Assembly (NCBI GenBank): GCA_003116975.1
Contig: BGKB01000038.1
Location: forward strand, 124,001-188,000
Length of the DNA: 64,000 nucleotides
From: Aurantiochytrium sp. KH105
Taxonomy: Eukaryota > Sar > Bigyra > Thraustochytrida > Thraustochytriidae
Direction: 5' to 3'
Shown: one piece after another, positions 35,801 through 46,600 of the stretch
How positions within the stretch are numbered: the stretch's first letter is position 1
Layout of the letters: each line of letters begins with the position of its first letter
Position numbers and translations under genes: made by a program
The notes under the pieces: model-generated
Database searches by the model: none
The model's input: the letters and a program-made list of their open reading frames with translations, nothing else
What the model was told of the DNA's origin: nothing

Positions 35801-37186
35801 ATTTTCACGCGCGTGCTCTACGCTTTGAATTCCTCGAGGCTGATCTCGAAGAAGACGCTCTTCCTCTTCGCGCCGCTTCTTGTCGTGAATTTGCTGTTCG
35901 AGCTCATGAGCATATTGAGCACGTGCATTCAGGGCGGCTTGGGCATCTTCCGCATGGCTGAGCGGTGCAGTATTTGAAGGTTGAGAACGCATAATGCGAT
36001 CTTGCTCCTCATGTCGCTTCTTGTCATGGATCTGCTGCTCGAGTTCGTGCGCGTACCGTGCGCGGGCATCCAAGGCAGCTTGGGTATTACGTTCATAATC
36101 GCTTGAAGTAGACTGCGTTTGCTGATTTCGTAAGACCCGGTCTTCCTCCTCGCGTAGCCTCTTTTCGTGCATTTGATTCTCTAGCTCGCGGGCGTACCGA
36201 GAGCGCGCGTCAAGCGTCTCTTTCTTTTCTTGCTCAAGGCTCGACAGGTTGCTATTTTCAGGTTGTGTGTGCATATCATGACTGTGGTACTCTACGCGCT
36301 CCCCATTACGTATGTGTTGGTTTACTGTATCATGCGCATGCCGCGCTGACGTATCGATCGCAAAGCGTTTTTGCTCTTCGCTACCAACAAACATATTGGA
36401 CGAATTGTTTGAGCTTTTCGAAAAGTGCTCAAATTGCGAAGATGACTTGCTTGCAGACTGTACATGAGGGTCTTCTTGAATCGTATTTTGGATGTAATGG
36501 TGATGAGCTTGCTGGCTTTCGTTCGGTGCAAATTCATTGTGGGAGTTTGGATGGAATTCTCGCTCTCCGAAACGCATGTCCTTCATTTGACCCAAGTTGT
36601 TCGATACTTCTGGCACGGAGGATGAGTCTGAATGTTTCTCTTGCGCTCGTGATTGATGATTGGTTTGTAATTCCGATATTGTGTCACCATTTGAGCTTTT
36701 GCGGGCGTCCTGACTTGATGCGCGGATCGAATCTCGAGTTTTTTCTTGAAATCGCAAGCGCTTGGCTTCGTACGCTTGGCGACGGCGCTCCTCTGCCCTT
36801 TCCTCTTCGGCGCTATGCGTCGAAGGAGGCTTGTGTACCCCGCTGCCTCCATTTTCGACGTCGTGAAAGAGGTCTGCAAGCTTTGCATTTCCAGTTGCAA
36901 AAAGTTGAGCTGTTCCCGCGCCCTCGTCTGCGGGCCTTCTTTGCTTCTCTAAAGCCGCAAGTTCTTGGGAAGGGGCTTCAAGTTGTGCGGGTTTGGAGTT
37001 CCTTCTGCGTCGTCGCTCCTCTTCACGTCTGCGTAGGCGCTCTTCCCGCGAGAGCCCAGATCGAGAGCTATCGCCCGACGCTCCTGCGCCGCCAAGTGCG
37101 CCGCTACCTTCGCCGCCGAGTTTGGCCCAAAGAGAAGCGTTGGGGGCCTTGGGCGCGAAGAGCTGGTCCTTTTGCAAGGGTTCCAT
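32816..37186 (-). CDS. Large coiled-coil protein, CSPP1/CCDC66-like, with eight tandem repeats
   Basis: From ATG 37186 (MEPLQKDQLF) the protein has 1456 residues and no membrane segment. The N-terminal 60 residues are rich in RREEERRRRR. The middle holds eight repeats of a YAxELExQIxxKKxREEEER unit; then a Pro/Gln-rich linker; then a continuous charged coiled coil (MKQMAQRNELLSQMQMDQAR onward through KKERERQEREDEERLAREQR). Near the C-terminus come a short coiled coil (TLDTLLRETAATRSEQARTR) and NRERLARLESMGDCSKL. The YxxELxxQIxEKK element is known from centrosome and cilium proteins CSPP1 and CCDC66, so a microtubule or basal-body role is likely but inferred from motif similarity only. The upstream frame to 37291 has no ATG. 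It is divergent from the ARM-repeat gene. Confidence 0.75.
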   Translation of the reverse strand: MEPLQKDQLFAPKAPNASLWAKLGGEGSGALGGAGASGDSSRSGLSREERLRRREEERRRRRNSKPAQLEAPSQELAALEKQRRPADEGAGTAQLFATGNAKLADLFHDVENGGSGVHKPPSTHSAEEERAEERRRQAYEAKRLRFQEKTRDSIRASSQDARKSSNGDTISELQTNHQSRAQEKHSDSSSVPEVSNNLGQMKDMRFGEREFHPNSHNEFAPNESQQAHHHYIQNTIQEDPHVQSASKSSSQFEHFSKSSNNSSNMFVGSEEQKRFAIDTSARHAHDTVNQHIRNGERVEYHSHDMHTQPENSNLSSLEQEKKETLDARSRYARELENQMHEKRLREEEDRVLRNQQTQSTSSDYERNTQAALDARARYAHELEQQIHDKKRHEEQDRIMRSQPSNTAPLSHAEDAQAALNARAQYAHELEQQIHDKKRREEEERLLRDQPRGIQSVEHARENQRALDARVQYAHELEQQIHDKKRREEEERLLRDQPRGFQTAAHAQQNQSALDARTQYAHDLEQQIRDKKRREEEDRILRSQPQGLTSDAHDQHAQAALNGRARYAHELEQQIREKKLRDEQERLLARGIGHDASREPSHPQHYEAESAKQQYARDLEKQIRDKKIREQQQRLETRVEEDYSAPSPVAASHAHRGIHQALGWGPDSESAAAQKKSEYARYLEQQMAEKKQRENAERVARRGLDTSRSIGYGNGALPAPQGFPHIVPTFPSPTQQQVPPYQQTVPFDPRHHQQQPWTNAPFSAALQQPQPPLQNSALSGPQQFSGGPLVQHQMYPVQYPPGGALPGSGQLQAPHYQQPHPAGVPALHEGSQMGNLGGVYYSGPNGANSGMPGMHALESARSQGPGSPSRASVPRFTKLMLDPSDPAVQAELAEKRMKQMAQRNELLSQMQMDQARKEREKKERERQEREDEERLAREQREIQESLEREKEAQKRKIEHQEQLEKQIAEKKRQREEEEEQRKRQEEEEEERIVRERRELELKFKDPRRPSIGAIGAATPGGHLQQGSSSSPRSAHAPMEAGKAGLFDPASPEMPPQGLPGTAQLFEPSVSPRENFIPPDERPISKRSSSLQVRQSTGRLPNPVAAVDANVARRNSSGAGAERGTLSNVHDDTLDTLLRETAATRSEQARTREALEYMREQLEDLRHESSSQEDIFRRNVLGYVPAPQPTGTRRRRSNLRDAGKRQMQPLGKLSSPQDRESWDDLGSPALQLVKSLFPSASSSNDTLRGARSPLGQTLESESKFIFPDGKAFGVSRDASRRAHRTSPRKHRVSAWTGTGTGTEALGTVTDENMGIAVNQKIASSPPPPARLQPSASASSPPQKCQLAREATLRVSPAHDHCQADEPGTKSHNAPRQEQGPADFDIYRIHEQNRERLARLESMGDCSKLHGDQLDAFLEDFLEGKRSGHYHKRPLVPVPSERRLDCETRWLPTSPPSAP
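35083..36205 (-). repeat. Protein-level tandem array, 141-base units
   Basis: Within the coiled-coil gene the unit YAxELExQIxxKKxREEEER occurs eight times. The conserved Tyr codons 1 to 6 are spaced exactly 47 codons (141 bases) apart, from 36196 to 35491; the seventh is 48 codons further on and the eighth about 64. Copies 2-6 are nearly identical in the core (YAHELEQQIHDKK), while the linkers between units vary. Confidence 0.85.
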
Positions 37187-37696
37187 CGCTCGTGGGCCGG
37201 CGTTGCTCTCTTGTACAGTCTCGCTCTTAGAGACACATATGCGCGCGAGCGGTCGTGTCTCCGAGCTCGACGCAGCGCGCGTCCCAATCAATACTGCTCA
37301 CTCTCTCGCTCGCTCACTCGCTCCCTCGCCCTGCCCCGTGTGCGCAGGCTGATTCCCTCCTGTGCAGCGCAAAGTAGAGCAGGGAAGGAGAGAGCTCTGA
37401 GGAGTTCGTGAGTGGCAGTGCAGTGCAGTGCTGTGGCTGGCTGCCTGCCTGTTCTGAAACGGTCTCCTGGCTCGGTTTTTTCGGACTTGGTTTCTTTCTT
37501 TCTTTTCTTTTCTTTTCATTTCTTTTCTCGTGTCTTTCATCCCTTGTCACCTTTACGAACGAGTTGAGAGCGCTGCTGCAGCTGAGCAAGCGCAGAGCCG
37601 GGCGATGGACGCGCTCGAGCTGGCTGGCTGCGGCGGTCTGGCGGGAGGAAGAGCCCTGCGGAGTGCCGCGAGCATAGCCGTGACACGGCGGAGGAG
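37187..37696. promoter_or_regulatory. Divergent promoter of the coiled-coil and ARM-repeat genes
   Basis: A 510-base spacer between two divergent starts. It includes CTCGCTCACTCGCTC repeats near 37300, a GCAGT repeat near 37412-37430 and a pyrimidine-rich TTTCTTTTC run near 37490-37535. No coding frame is supported. Confidence 0.45.
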
Positions 37697-40600
37697 ATGC
37701 CGCTCGAGGAGCGCGTCGTGCAGTACGCGAGCACTGCAGGAGCCCTGGTCACAGAGCCGTACGACTGGGAGGAGTGGTACGGCGACGCCGGAGAGCGCGC
37801 CGCGCGAACGGGCAGAAATGCTCTCGCGTTCAAGCGCTACTTTGCCAACGAGCTTTTGAAGCTTCGCAAGGAGGTCCGGCGGGCGTATGACGCCAAGCGA
37901 TCGGCAGAGGATATTCATCACGATGAGCAAAAGGCACGTGCGAGGGAGCGCGAAGAGCGCAGCCAACTTGTGCAACAGCTTGGACGCGTTTCTCTAAAGC
38001 TTCGCGGCGAAGGCCCTGGCCGTCGCCGTGGCAGGCGACAAGGCGAAAAGAACCTTGTTATTGCCTCCGACTACGCAAATCCCCACGGAGATATCGAAGA
38101 TGGAGATTCCAGCGAGGATGAGGACTGGGAAACAGATGCCTGGAGCAAGGGGGAAATCGAAGGCGCCGTAGACTTACTCATTGCAGAGATCCGCGGGTCC
38201 CCACACGCGAAACGTCGTCTCGTTGCCACAAAGATGCTTCGTAAACTCATTCGCAGACACCAGATGGCTCGCGATCATGTCGATCTGCTCATGCCTTCCT
38301 TGGTAGAAAAGGCATTATTTGTGGACTTGACGGCTTCTCGTCGCACTTCTGAGACCACTCGAATCTCGCAGCTCATTGCCGATGTAGTGTCTGTATTGCC
38401 CGAGAAGATGTCGCGCTTTGCTTGCGCAGAAAAAGCGTCGCGCATCCTCGCGCGAAAATTCCAGCTCGCAGCTCTCGTCATTCAGTCTTGGCATCGTATG
38501 CGTATCTTCAAGCAACATAAAGCACACACCATGCCTCTCGAATTTCGTGTACGACGCCGCGCATTCCTTCTCGTGGCCTTTATGGACAGCCTGGAGCAGT
38601 GGACTCGCTTTTCCTCGAGCCCATCCGCGTCCCTGGCGCTGTCAGACAAAACTGTTTTACTTCGAATTCTGTGCGGCCTCACAGCAGACACCAATACCTA
38701 CTTCCGCCTCAAAGATCGTAGACTCATTGTTGAGAATGGCGGGGTTCTCGCGGTTCAAGAGCTCGCGTTGAGTAGCTCCCAGGAAACACGAATTCTGGCC
38801 ATGCAGATCCTCACGAGCCTGGCGTCAGAGCCCTGTCTTCGACTTGGGCTCTTACAGAGCGGCGTGCACCTCGTACTTGGAGTCCTTTTGCGGTCGGATC
38901 TCGTCGAGGATCGTTGCATGGCTCTCGAAGTTGCAGACCTGCTTGCATCAGCAACTTGCTTCGGCGAGACTCACACTGCATGGGCTGGCGCTTGGAAGCG
39001 TCTGTATAATACTTTCTCTCATGAAACACATGGCACTACATATGAAAATGAGTGCCGACACGAAATTAATCTTCGAGGCGTATCAACATTCCGTCGCGCC
39101 TTGCGTCCTGAACTCCGTGTGGTGGACGCCGCAGCCCTTTTAGTCGACCGAAGACGCGATGGAGGCCTCTTGAGATGGCTTCGCGAGCAGCTGCAGGCAA
39201 ATGATGGCATTGTGCGCCTTGGGGCCACTATTGCTTTGTTCAAGCTCGCAAGCGGCGTTTGCAATCCCCAAGTTGCAAGCGTCGCGGAGCCAAAGACCTT
39301 GCATGAGCGCCACTCTGGATATCTAGAAAAGCTCGGTTTACGGAGGGCTCAGTTTGTTCAGGCCCTCGTGAGCAATCTCTGCGATACAGACACTGCAGGC
39401 CTGCAAATCGCCACGCTTCAACTGATTGCACAGCTAAGCGGATTCAAACCCACACGAGATTCTCTCATGGAAGCAGGCCTTGCTTCGCGCATACGGTCTA
39501 ACGTAAGAGGATCCATCGGTCTTTTCGCGCTTGTGCTGCTCTGTTCGCAGAGCTCGAGGCCCATACAGCTACAAGACGAGAGAAATTTGGATGGAAGCCA
39601 TCGTCCAGAAGAAGTTGGTGCTTCATCCTTGGACTTTGAAAAGGTCGACGTCCTGCAACGACCTGCTCTGGGAATCGTCGAGCTTGACATCTTCGCGTCT
39701 GAGATGGACTTTCGCCGATGTTTGGAATCCACTCTTGTTGCATTCGCCTCGCTCAAGCCAGATAATGCTGCGCGCGCCGCGTATCAAAGGTTGGCGCACA
39801 AGTTTAATGCTATGGGTTCGCTTTTCGACTTTCTCTTTACGCCCAAATCGGACGTGCTTCTCGACCGCATAGAGCTCAGTGCTGTGGCTGCGATAATCTT
39901 GGGGCGTGCGGGCTCCGTATGTGGTTCGGAGATTCTGAGTCAAATTCGACTTGATCACCAATTTCGGCGTCTTGCGGAGCCTGTTCATACTATTGTAAAG
40001 AGTGAGAGCGATACGGACAGATTCCCTGCGCATGTTCAAGGCCTTGTGGTCGTTAGTGCCTCGTCTGCGTGTCAGGCGCTCTGTACTGTCGCACGCACGC
40101 CTGCACGAAAGGATTTGGTGGAAGCATTGCTTCGCGATGGCGCCGTGCGAGCTTTGGGCACTATGGTGAGCCAATTTGCTGAAGATGCCGCACCACTTCA
40201 TAAGGAGGTTTGTTGTAAATCTGCGGAGCTGCTAGGCTCGCTGCTCCCATATCAAGGTCTTGAAAAGGAGGCAAGCGCGGACCTTTTGTCGACTACAACT
40301 ACCGAGGCCGAAAAGGATGAAGATGAGGGCCTTGACGTGACGGATGATGCACAGCAACAAAGGGCGCTGATTTCACGAGCGCGGCAAAACGCCAAAAAGG
40401 CCGCTACGCAAGGTGTCTTCGGTCTAGGATGGGGCGATGTGCGTTCAACGCTGCCTTCTGCGGAGCTGCGAAAGCTGGCCACGTCCGTGTTTGAAGCCTG
40501 CGGCAAAGAAATCATTCGAGCGCTGACATTGGCATGCGATGTTGACATCCAAGCCAGCATTTGCTATGCGCTCAGCCGGCTTGCAGGGACGCATCAAGGT

Positions 40601-41797
40601 GCACGTGGTCTCCTTTCGATTGGATGCCTGAAGCCCATTGTCGCAATGCTTCCAGGACGAAGTGAGGTTGAAAATGGTCTTCCAAACGCAGAGCATGCTC
40701 AACGTCTGGCCATGCTACCTCCCTCATACTTTACGCTGTGCGCAGCTTTGGCACGAGCGTGGACGGGTAAGCTCGCGATGATATCTGATGATGTTCTCCG
40801 CCACGCAGTGGACGTCTTGTGTCTGCTGAGTCCACGACAAGATCCGCGACTTCACGGAGAAGCTGCACTTTTGGTGGCACGCGTCGCAAATGTGCATGAC
40901 CCGGTGCATGGGTCCTGCAATGAGATGGTGCTTCGAGGGCGATACAATTGCGCAGCTCCGCTTCTCAAGCTTGCGAGCGACAAGAGCATGCCAAATCGAG
41001 TACGATTTTTGGCTTTGTTGGCCCTAGCTCAGCTTGCACAAGACGAGCTGTTTGCGGTCCCTAGGCTGGTTCGCGCTGGAGCGCTCTCGCGAATGTGTAG
41101 CCTCGTTGAACTTCTTGAGAATCGTGGTGATGCAGAAGCGGACATGATGCTTTCTCAGGCACTTCGTATCATTCACGCGCTCGTTGCGTTTATGCTGGGA
41201 ACCCACCAAGGCAGGTTGTTGGAAAAGGGGATTGAAGCCACATTGCGACGACTCGCCAGCCGCAAAGGAGCTACGTCAGGATCGCAATTGGCAGCGCAGC
41301 CTACAGTACGGGAGATGGCGCGGGCTGTGCTCGATAGTCTTAGTCTCTCGCTTGCTTTTGGCCCCGAAGTCGCTCGGCAAATTACAGTGGCGCCTGGCCT
41401 TGAAAAGGAAGAGCCGCTCACGCGGGAGGTTCTAGATGAGGAGGTTCTGCGAAACGATCTCACAAATCACGTTAAAAATCCATTTGGGACGCAGTTGGAC
41501 CTCGGTGTGACCTATTCGGCGCTTGATGGTCGATTACAACGTAAAGTGCCGGGCGAGCCAAGTCCTCGCGGAAAAAGTCCGCGGAAATCGCGGGTTCCTC
41601 CTCCGCCTGAACATCGCGAGCAAGATAATGACTTCGGGGTCAATTTGACAAGCTTGCTGTCCGAGGCCGTGCCAAGCGCAAGCAGATTTCGACAACCAGG
41701 TCGGAGATCGGATCTGCGGGCCACAAGACCGCCTCGAAAGCCAGCTCAAGCGACAATAACGACGACGACGACGACAACGACGATGACGGAGAAATAA
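37697..41797 (+). CDS. Large ARM/HEAT-repeat-like protein with an IQ motif
   Basis: A 1366-residue cytosolic protein from ATG 37697. The N-terminus is charged and coiled (FKRYFANELLKLRKEVRRAY). Around residues 248-275 there is an IQ motif (LAALVIQSWHRMRIFKQHK), a likely calmodulin or myosin-light-chain site. Most of the rest consists of alpha-helical stretches of about 40 residues with the hydrophobic pattern of armadillo/HEAT repeats, such as LLRILCGLTADTNTYFRL, GGVLAVQELALSSSQETRIL, ALCTVARTPARKDLVEALLR and ICYALSRLAGTHQGARGLLS. The C-terminus is Pro/Arg/Thr-rich and unstructured. There is no membrane segment or catalytic motif. I do not recognise a specific orthologue; a scaffold or cytoskeletal role is inferred. 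Confidence 0.75.
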   Translation: MPLEERVVQYASTAGALVTEPYDWEEWYGDAGERAARTGRNALAFKRYFANELLKLRKEVRRAYDAKRSAEDIHHDEQKARAREREERSQLVQQLGRVSLKLRGEGPGRRRGRRQGEKNLVIASDYANPHGDIEDGDSSEDEDWETDAWSKGEIEGAVDLLIAEIRGSPHAKRRLVATKMLRKLIRRHQMARDHVDLLMPSLVEKALFVDLTASRRTSETTRISQLIADVVSVLPEKMSRFACAEKASRILARKFQLAALVIQSWHRMRIFKQHKAHTMPLEFRVRRRAFLLVAFMDSLEQWTRFSSSPSASLALSDKTVLLRILCGLTADTNTYFRLKDRRLIVENGGVLAVQELALSSSQETRILAMQILTSLASEPCLRLGLLQSGVHLVLGVLLRSDLVEDRCMALEVADLLASATCFGETHTAWAGAWKRLYNTFSHETHGTTYENECRHEINLRGVSTFRRALRPELRVVDAAALLVDRRRDGGLLRWLREQLQANDGIVRLGATIALFKLASGVCNPQVASVAEPKTLHERHSGYLEKLGLRRAQFVQALVSNLCDTDTAGLQIATLQLIAQLSGFKPTRDSLMEAGLASRIRSNVRGSIGLFALVLLCSQSSRPIQLQDERNLDGSHRPEEVGASSLDFEKVDVLQRPALGIVELDIFASEMDFRRCLESTLVAFASLKPDNAARAAYQRLAHKFNAMGSLFDFLFTPKSDVLLDRIELSAVAAIILGRAGSVCGSEILSQIRLDHQFRRLAEPVHTIVKSESDTDRFPAHVQGLVVVSASSACQALCTVARTPARKDLVEALLRDGAVRALGTMVSQFAEDAAPLHKEVCCKSAELLGSLLPYQGLEKEASADLLSTTTTEAEKDEDEGLDVTDDAQQQRALISRARQNAKKAATQGVFGLGWGDVRSTLPSAELRKLATSVFEACGKEIIRALTLACDVDIQASICYALSRLAGTHQGARGLLSIGCLKPIVAMLPGRSEVENGLPNAEHAQRLAMLPPSYFTLCAALARAWTGKLAMISDDVLRHAVDVLCLLSPRQDPRLHGEAALLVARVANVHDPVHGSCNEMVLRGRYNCAAPLLKLASDKSMPNRVRFLALLALAQLAQDELFAVPRLVRAGALSRMCSLVELLENRGDAEADMMLSQALRIIHALVAFMLGTHQGRLLEKGIEATLRRLASRKGATSGSQLAAQPTVREMARAVLDSLSLSLAFGPEVARQITVAPGLEKEEPLTREVLDEEVLRNDLTNHVKNPFGTQLDLGVTYSALDGRLQRKVPGEPSPRGKSPRKSRVPPPPEHREQDNDFGVNLTSLLSEAVPSASRFRQPGRRSDLRATRPPRKPAQATITTTTTTTTMTEK

Positions 41798-42133
41798 TGA
41801 GGTAGATGTCAAGCTAGGTCAATTTCAAGCTTTCCTGATTGATAGTAATGGGCACGGCGAAGAGAATTCTATGAAAAAACGTGGAATATGAGTAGTTGAG
41901 TGAGTGGTTGAGTGGTTGAGTGAGTGAGTGAGTGAGTGAGTGAGTGAAGAGAAATGCGCTATGCTTGTCGATCGGACAATGGCATCTTGTTCTCTTTGGC
42001 TCTTTGGATAAGTTTGCCTACGAATGAACAAACGAACAGGCTGAACCTGACTAGAGCTTACAAAATGCGTTGAAATTAGAAAGAGAAAATGGACACGTTC
42101 GCTTTTTAGTTTTTTTACTTGGTTCACAGTCAA
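41798..42133. other. Convergent spacer with a GAGT repeat
   Basis: Between the stops of the ARM-repeat and PRA1 genes. GAGT/GGTT units run from about 41890 to 41947. No gene seen. Confidence 0.6.
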
Positions 42134-42820
42134 TCAGACGAATTGGGGAGGGGGAGGGCTGAGACCCGGTCCGTCGAGGGCGTCAAGCGGATCTGGCTCA
42201 ATCGGCTGACGAAAGGAAGCGTGAATGCCGGTGAAAAAGGTGCCAAAAAAGACAATGGAAAAGAGCGTCGAGATGACGCCGCCGAAAAAGGCAATGAATA
42301 GGACAAGTGGAATGAAGATCATCGTCTTCTCATTTCGACCAATTTCGTACTTGCCGACCTTGATGACGTCCTCTGCCTTGTTCACCTTGAAGAAAAAGGC
42401 CCAAAGACCGGCGACAAGCGCAATTTCAAAGAGTAGAAACGGAGAGGTGAGCACAAAGTACACAAGTGTCAAGAGATACATGGCCGTATACGAGAGCCGG
42501 AAGTGCTTTGCATTAGCGCTGATGCGCGTCATCCACTCGGATCGCGTCTGAGGCTTGCTGAAGCCCGTCGGGTTCACCAGGTCCTTGGCCTCGCTGCGAA
42601 TTTTGGCCGTGGCGTCCGCCACGCTGTTCAGGCCCTGCAAGGGGTTGACCTTTTTCGCGTACGTGACCGCGCCTGCGCCAAGCGAGATCAGCTGCGCCAT
42701 GCGGAGGTTCGCCGAGGCGGTGGCGTCCGGCCCATCCGCCACGCCGCCGTCGCCAGGGCCTTCGTGCACGGGTGCCGCCAGCGGCACCGTCGTCACGTCG
42801 TCATCCATCTTAAGCGCCAT
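42134..42820 (-). CDS. PRA1 family protein (prenylated Rab acceptor)
   Basis: A small endomembrane protein, 228 residues from ATG 42820 (MALKMDDD); ATG 42808 is an alternative. PRA1 proteins bind prenylated Rab GTPases and act in ER-Golgi and endosomal trafficking. The domain (about residues 95-215) has the usual form: RISANAKHFRLSYTAMYLL, two pairs of closely spaced hydrophobic segments (LLTLVYFVLTSPFLLFEIAL, VAGLWAFFF; then IFIPLVLFIAFFGGVIST, LFSIVFFGTFFTGIH) and a HASFRQP end typical of the family. An acidic N-terminus and a Pro-rich C-terminus flank it. The upstream frame to 43027 is Arg/Gly-rich leader and not counted. Confidence 0.85.
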   Translation of the reverse strand: MALKMDDDVTTVPLAAPVHEGPGDGGVADGPDATASANLRMAQLISLGAGAVTYAKKVNPLQGLNSVADATAKIRSEAKDLVNPTGFSKPQTRSEWMTRISANAKHFRLSYTAMYLLTLVYFVLTSPFLLFEIALVAGLWAFFFKVNKAEDVIKVGKYEIGRNEKTMIFIPLVLFIAFFGGVISTLFSIVFFGTFFTGIHASFRQPIEPDPLDALDGPGLSPPPPQFV

Positions 42821-43620
<800 letters not shown>

Positions 43621-46600
43621 CTACTGCAGCGCTAGAGATCCGTCCTTTGATTCACTAAAGTTTCCTCTCTCTTGATCGGTCGAGCTGGCACGGAGAACGT
43701 CCCCAATGTCGTTCGAATCGGGGACTTGCCGCTCCTCCAGCACCTGGCCTTCAAGATCCCCTTCACGATCTGCATCGCGGCAAGTTGAGGCTCTCTCCGC
43801 AGTCGGCGTTATTTCGAAAGAAACGTCGTGGCTGCGAATCGTTCGCGCAGTTGGCGCCTCAGCGTAAGGTACGTCCGTCGTCTCTCCTTCAGGCTGGCTG
43901 CATCTCGAACTATCACCATCACTTTTCGCCTTCGCCTGAAAGGCGGGCTCGTCGTACTCGAGAGAATCCGTCTGTCCTGAATCGCTACCTAGCCGGGACT
44001 CGCGCTCTTGGCCCATGACGGCTTTCCCGTCTTGGGCAGAGGCATCGTCAGTTGATCCTGACTGGCATCGAACTGGAATTGTCGAAGATTCCGAAAGGCG
44101 CAAATAGATAAAGAAGGCAGCAGTCACTGGCGCGACGAGGAGAACGCAAATGACAGCGATCTCGAGCGCGTCAATGTCGTCCACCACCGGAGTCATGAGG
44201 AATGCACAGAGTACGAAAAACAGCTGGGAATGAACGATCGTTGCAAGAATGTTATCCTGCATGCGCACATATGGCCTCAACATCGTCTGCGAAATGGTGG
44301 CAAGAAAGGTGATCATAAATGCAAACGCAAGTTGGGCCAGCGTTCCATCGGCCACAAGCATCACGACCGAGGTCAGGAGGTACTTGCGGAGAAGCTCGAA
44401 CACCTCAAAGTACCGCCGCAGTCGGTTCTTTTGTCGCTGACCGTGCTTTTCCTCGTCGTAGTAGAGCTCGTGCAGAAAGCTTGCTCCTTCCACGCTTGGC
44501 TTGCTGCTTTTTGCAATTAACGCTGCAAAGAGCGCAACAGGGGCGAGCACATAAAGAATGCTCATGGCCACCGCGTACTGCCAGATCCAGCCCATGTCAT
44601 CGCAGTCAGTCGCATAATCGAAACGCAGCGTTCGCGAGCCATCCTCGAAACTATCGCATACAAAGGTCTGCACAATAGTCGTGTTCACCGAGGGGAACAC
44701 AAGAAAGAGCAAAAAGGCTGCAGTGCGCCAAGTTGAGGAAGACAGATCATTTCGCGCCTCCGCAGTACGTGCAAAGAGGCAGCGTGTGACCAAGAAAAGT
44801 GTGGCGAGGATGAGTAGCATTCCAGCAGGCAAAATGGTGGAGAAGAGCAGGCGGTTTTGGTGGTTGTCCTCAATGACGCAACCTGTCACAGACGGGACAC
44901 CGCTTGAATCGACATTGGCCCAGGCGAAAGCTGACGTGACGATATCCCAGTTCGACCACCAGTTGTAGGTGGGACCGAAGACCCGCTGAAAGCCCGTAGC
45001 AACTTGAATGAGGCCAATGGTGATATTGATCGGGCCACGAAGTTTCTTCATCGTGCCGTGGGAATGTCTGAAAATGACCCGCATTTTGAGGCGAAGCTTT
45101 TGAAAAAATCCAGTGGGCGCCTGCTGGTTCGCGTTTGCACCGCGGCGTCGACGTGGAGTTCTCACCAGAGCAGAGTAATACGAGGCAATTATGATGATGG
45201 GCCACAGAATGCCAATCAACAGCGTCACTCCAGCAAGTAGACCTTTCTCGCGGCCAATCTTTTCTGCTGTGCAGATGGAGCACAGGCCATTCGAGTCCTT
45301 GCTGTACCCGCTCTTGCAAACGGCACAGTATGGACCCGTATGACCCTCCCGACAGTATCGCGTTTCACTCCACAAGGACAGCTCCCTTCGTAACTTGCTT
45401 TCGCTGCTAAAGGTCCCAGTGCCACCAATGCAGCTCGCCATATTTGGGCACTCGAACACAGTTTCTGCAAGAAGCGAGGGGCGCCAGAACCCGGGCTCCA
45501 ATTCGAGTGCCTCCAGTGTCCCTCCGGCGACAGAACAGTTCACCCCAGTCGCACATTGCAAGACATCGACATTGCCTTCCTCGTCCTCTTCGAGGTAGAA
45601 CCCAGCAGGCGCAACACAGTCATCGATGCTCGTCGCTACACCGACTGTTGTTTGCAGCTCGTTTGGACACGGAATGCATCCTTCCGTGCTGTCTTGCACA
45701 TAGGTGCCGCGGTCACAGGGTTCGCACGTGAAGACACCATCTGCAGCTGCAGGCGTTTGTGAGGACCCCTCTTCGCAAATGATGGCTGCTGAGCTCATCG
45801 CGTCGCTGTCGGCACTGTCTTGGCCGTTGACGTGAGCAACGACGCGAAAGAAACTTGAGACGCCAAGGGTAAGGCCCATGGTCAGCGACTCTGCGGAAAT
45901 GTCGGTCACCTTGACGCACGGAGCGACAATTTCAGCGGCAATTTTCGGGGTCGCGCACGAAGACCAGCCATCCGAGGAGGAGAGTGTAGTTGATCGATTT
46001 GCCGTACGATAGACAATGAAATAGTCGACGTCGCGTGGCAAGTTGTCCTCGGTGCGCTCCCATTCCCAGGAGATTGTCACAAAGCCGTCCGAGGCGATCC
46101 AATTTGAGTTGTCGACCCCAGACGACGCAGAAACCTGAGGTGTCGAGGTTGCTCGAACGCTTCGCACGCGCAGCTGCGTGCACCCGCCTTCCTCGTAACC
46201 ATCATCACCTTCAAAGGCACCCGCACAGCTGCAGGACACGCTTGGCGCGCTTGCAGAGCTTGCCGTGCACGTTCCGGTCGAAGAACACGTATTGGGACAT
46301 CCAATCACAGCTGTTGAGGGCGCAAAGCCACTCCTGTCACCGCCAAATGTCGATTCCGAAAGCCGGAAACGAGACTCCGAGTACACAAAGCGGCCAGCCC
46401 CATCACTGTACGAGGTCGTGTCGCCACTTTCGCCAACATAGGTCGCGTTCGGGTCGATGTTGGGCAGCGGTGTGCCTGCGCTAAAGCTGCAGTTGTGAAT
46501 GTGGGCTGTTACACCAGCAGCAAGATATAAGCTGCCCCCGACACCTTTAGTGCACCCAATTGTGCTGTAGTCTTGAGGTGTCTCGCTAAGTACGCACTGG

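Noticed and set aside
36265-37230. A 321-residue plus-strand frame
   Set aside because: Antisense to the coiled-coil gene, whose regular repeats and charged helices are clearly the real product.
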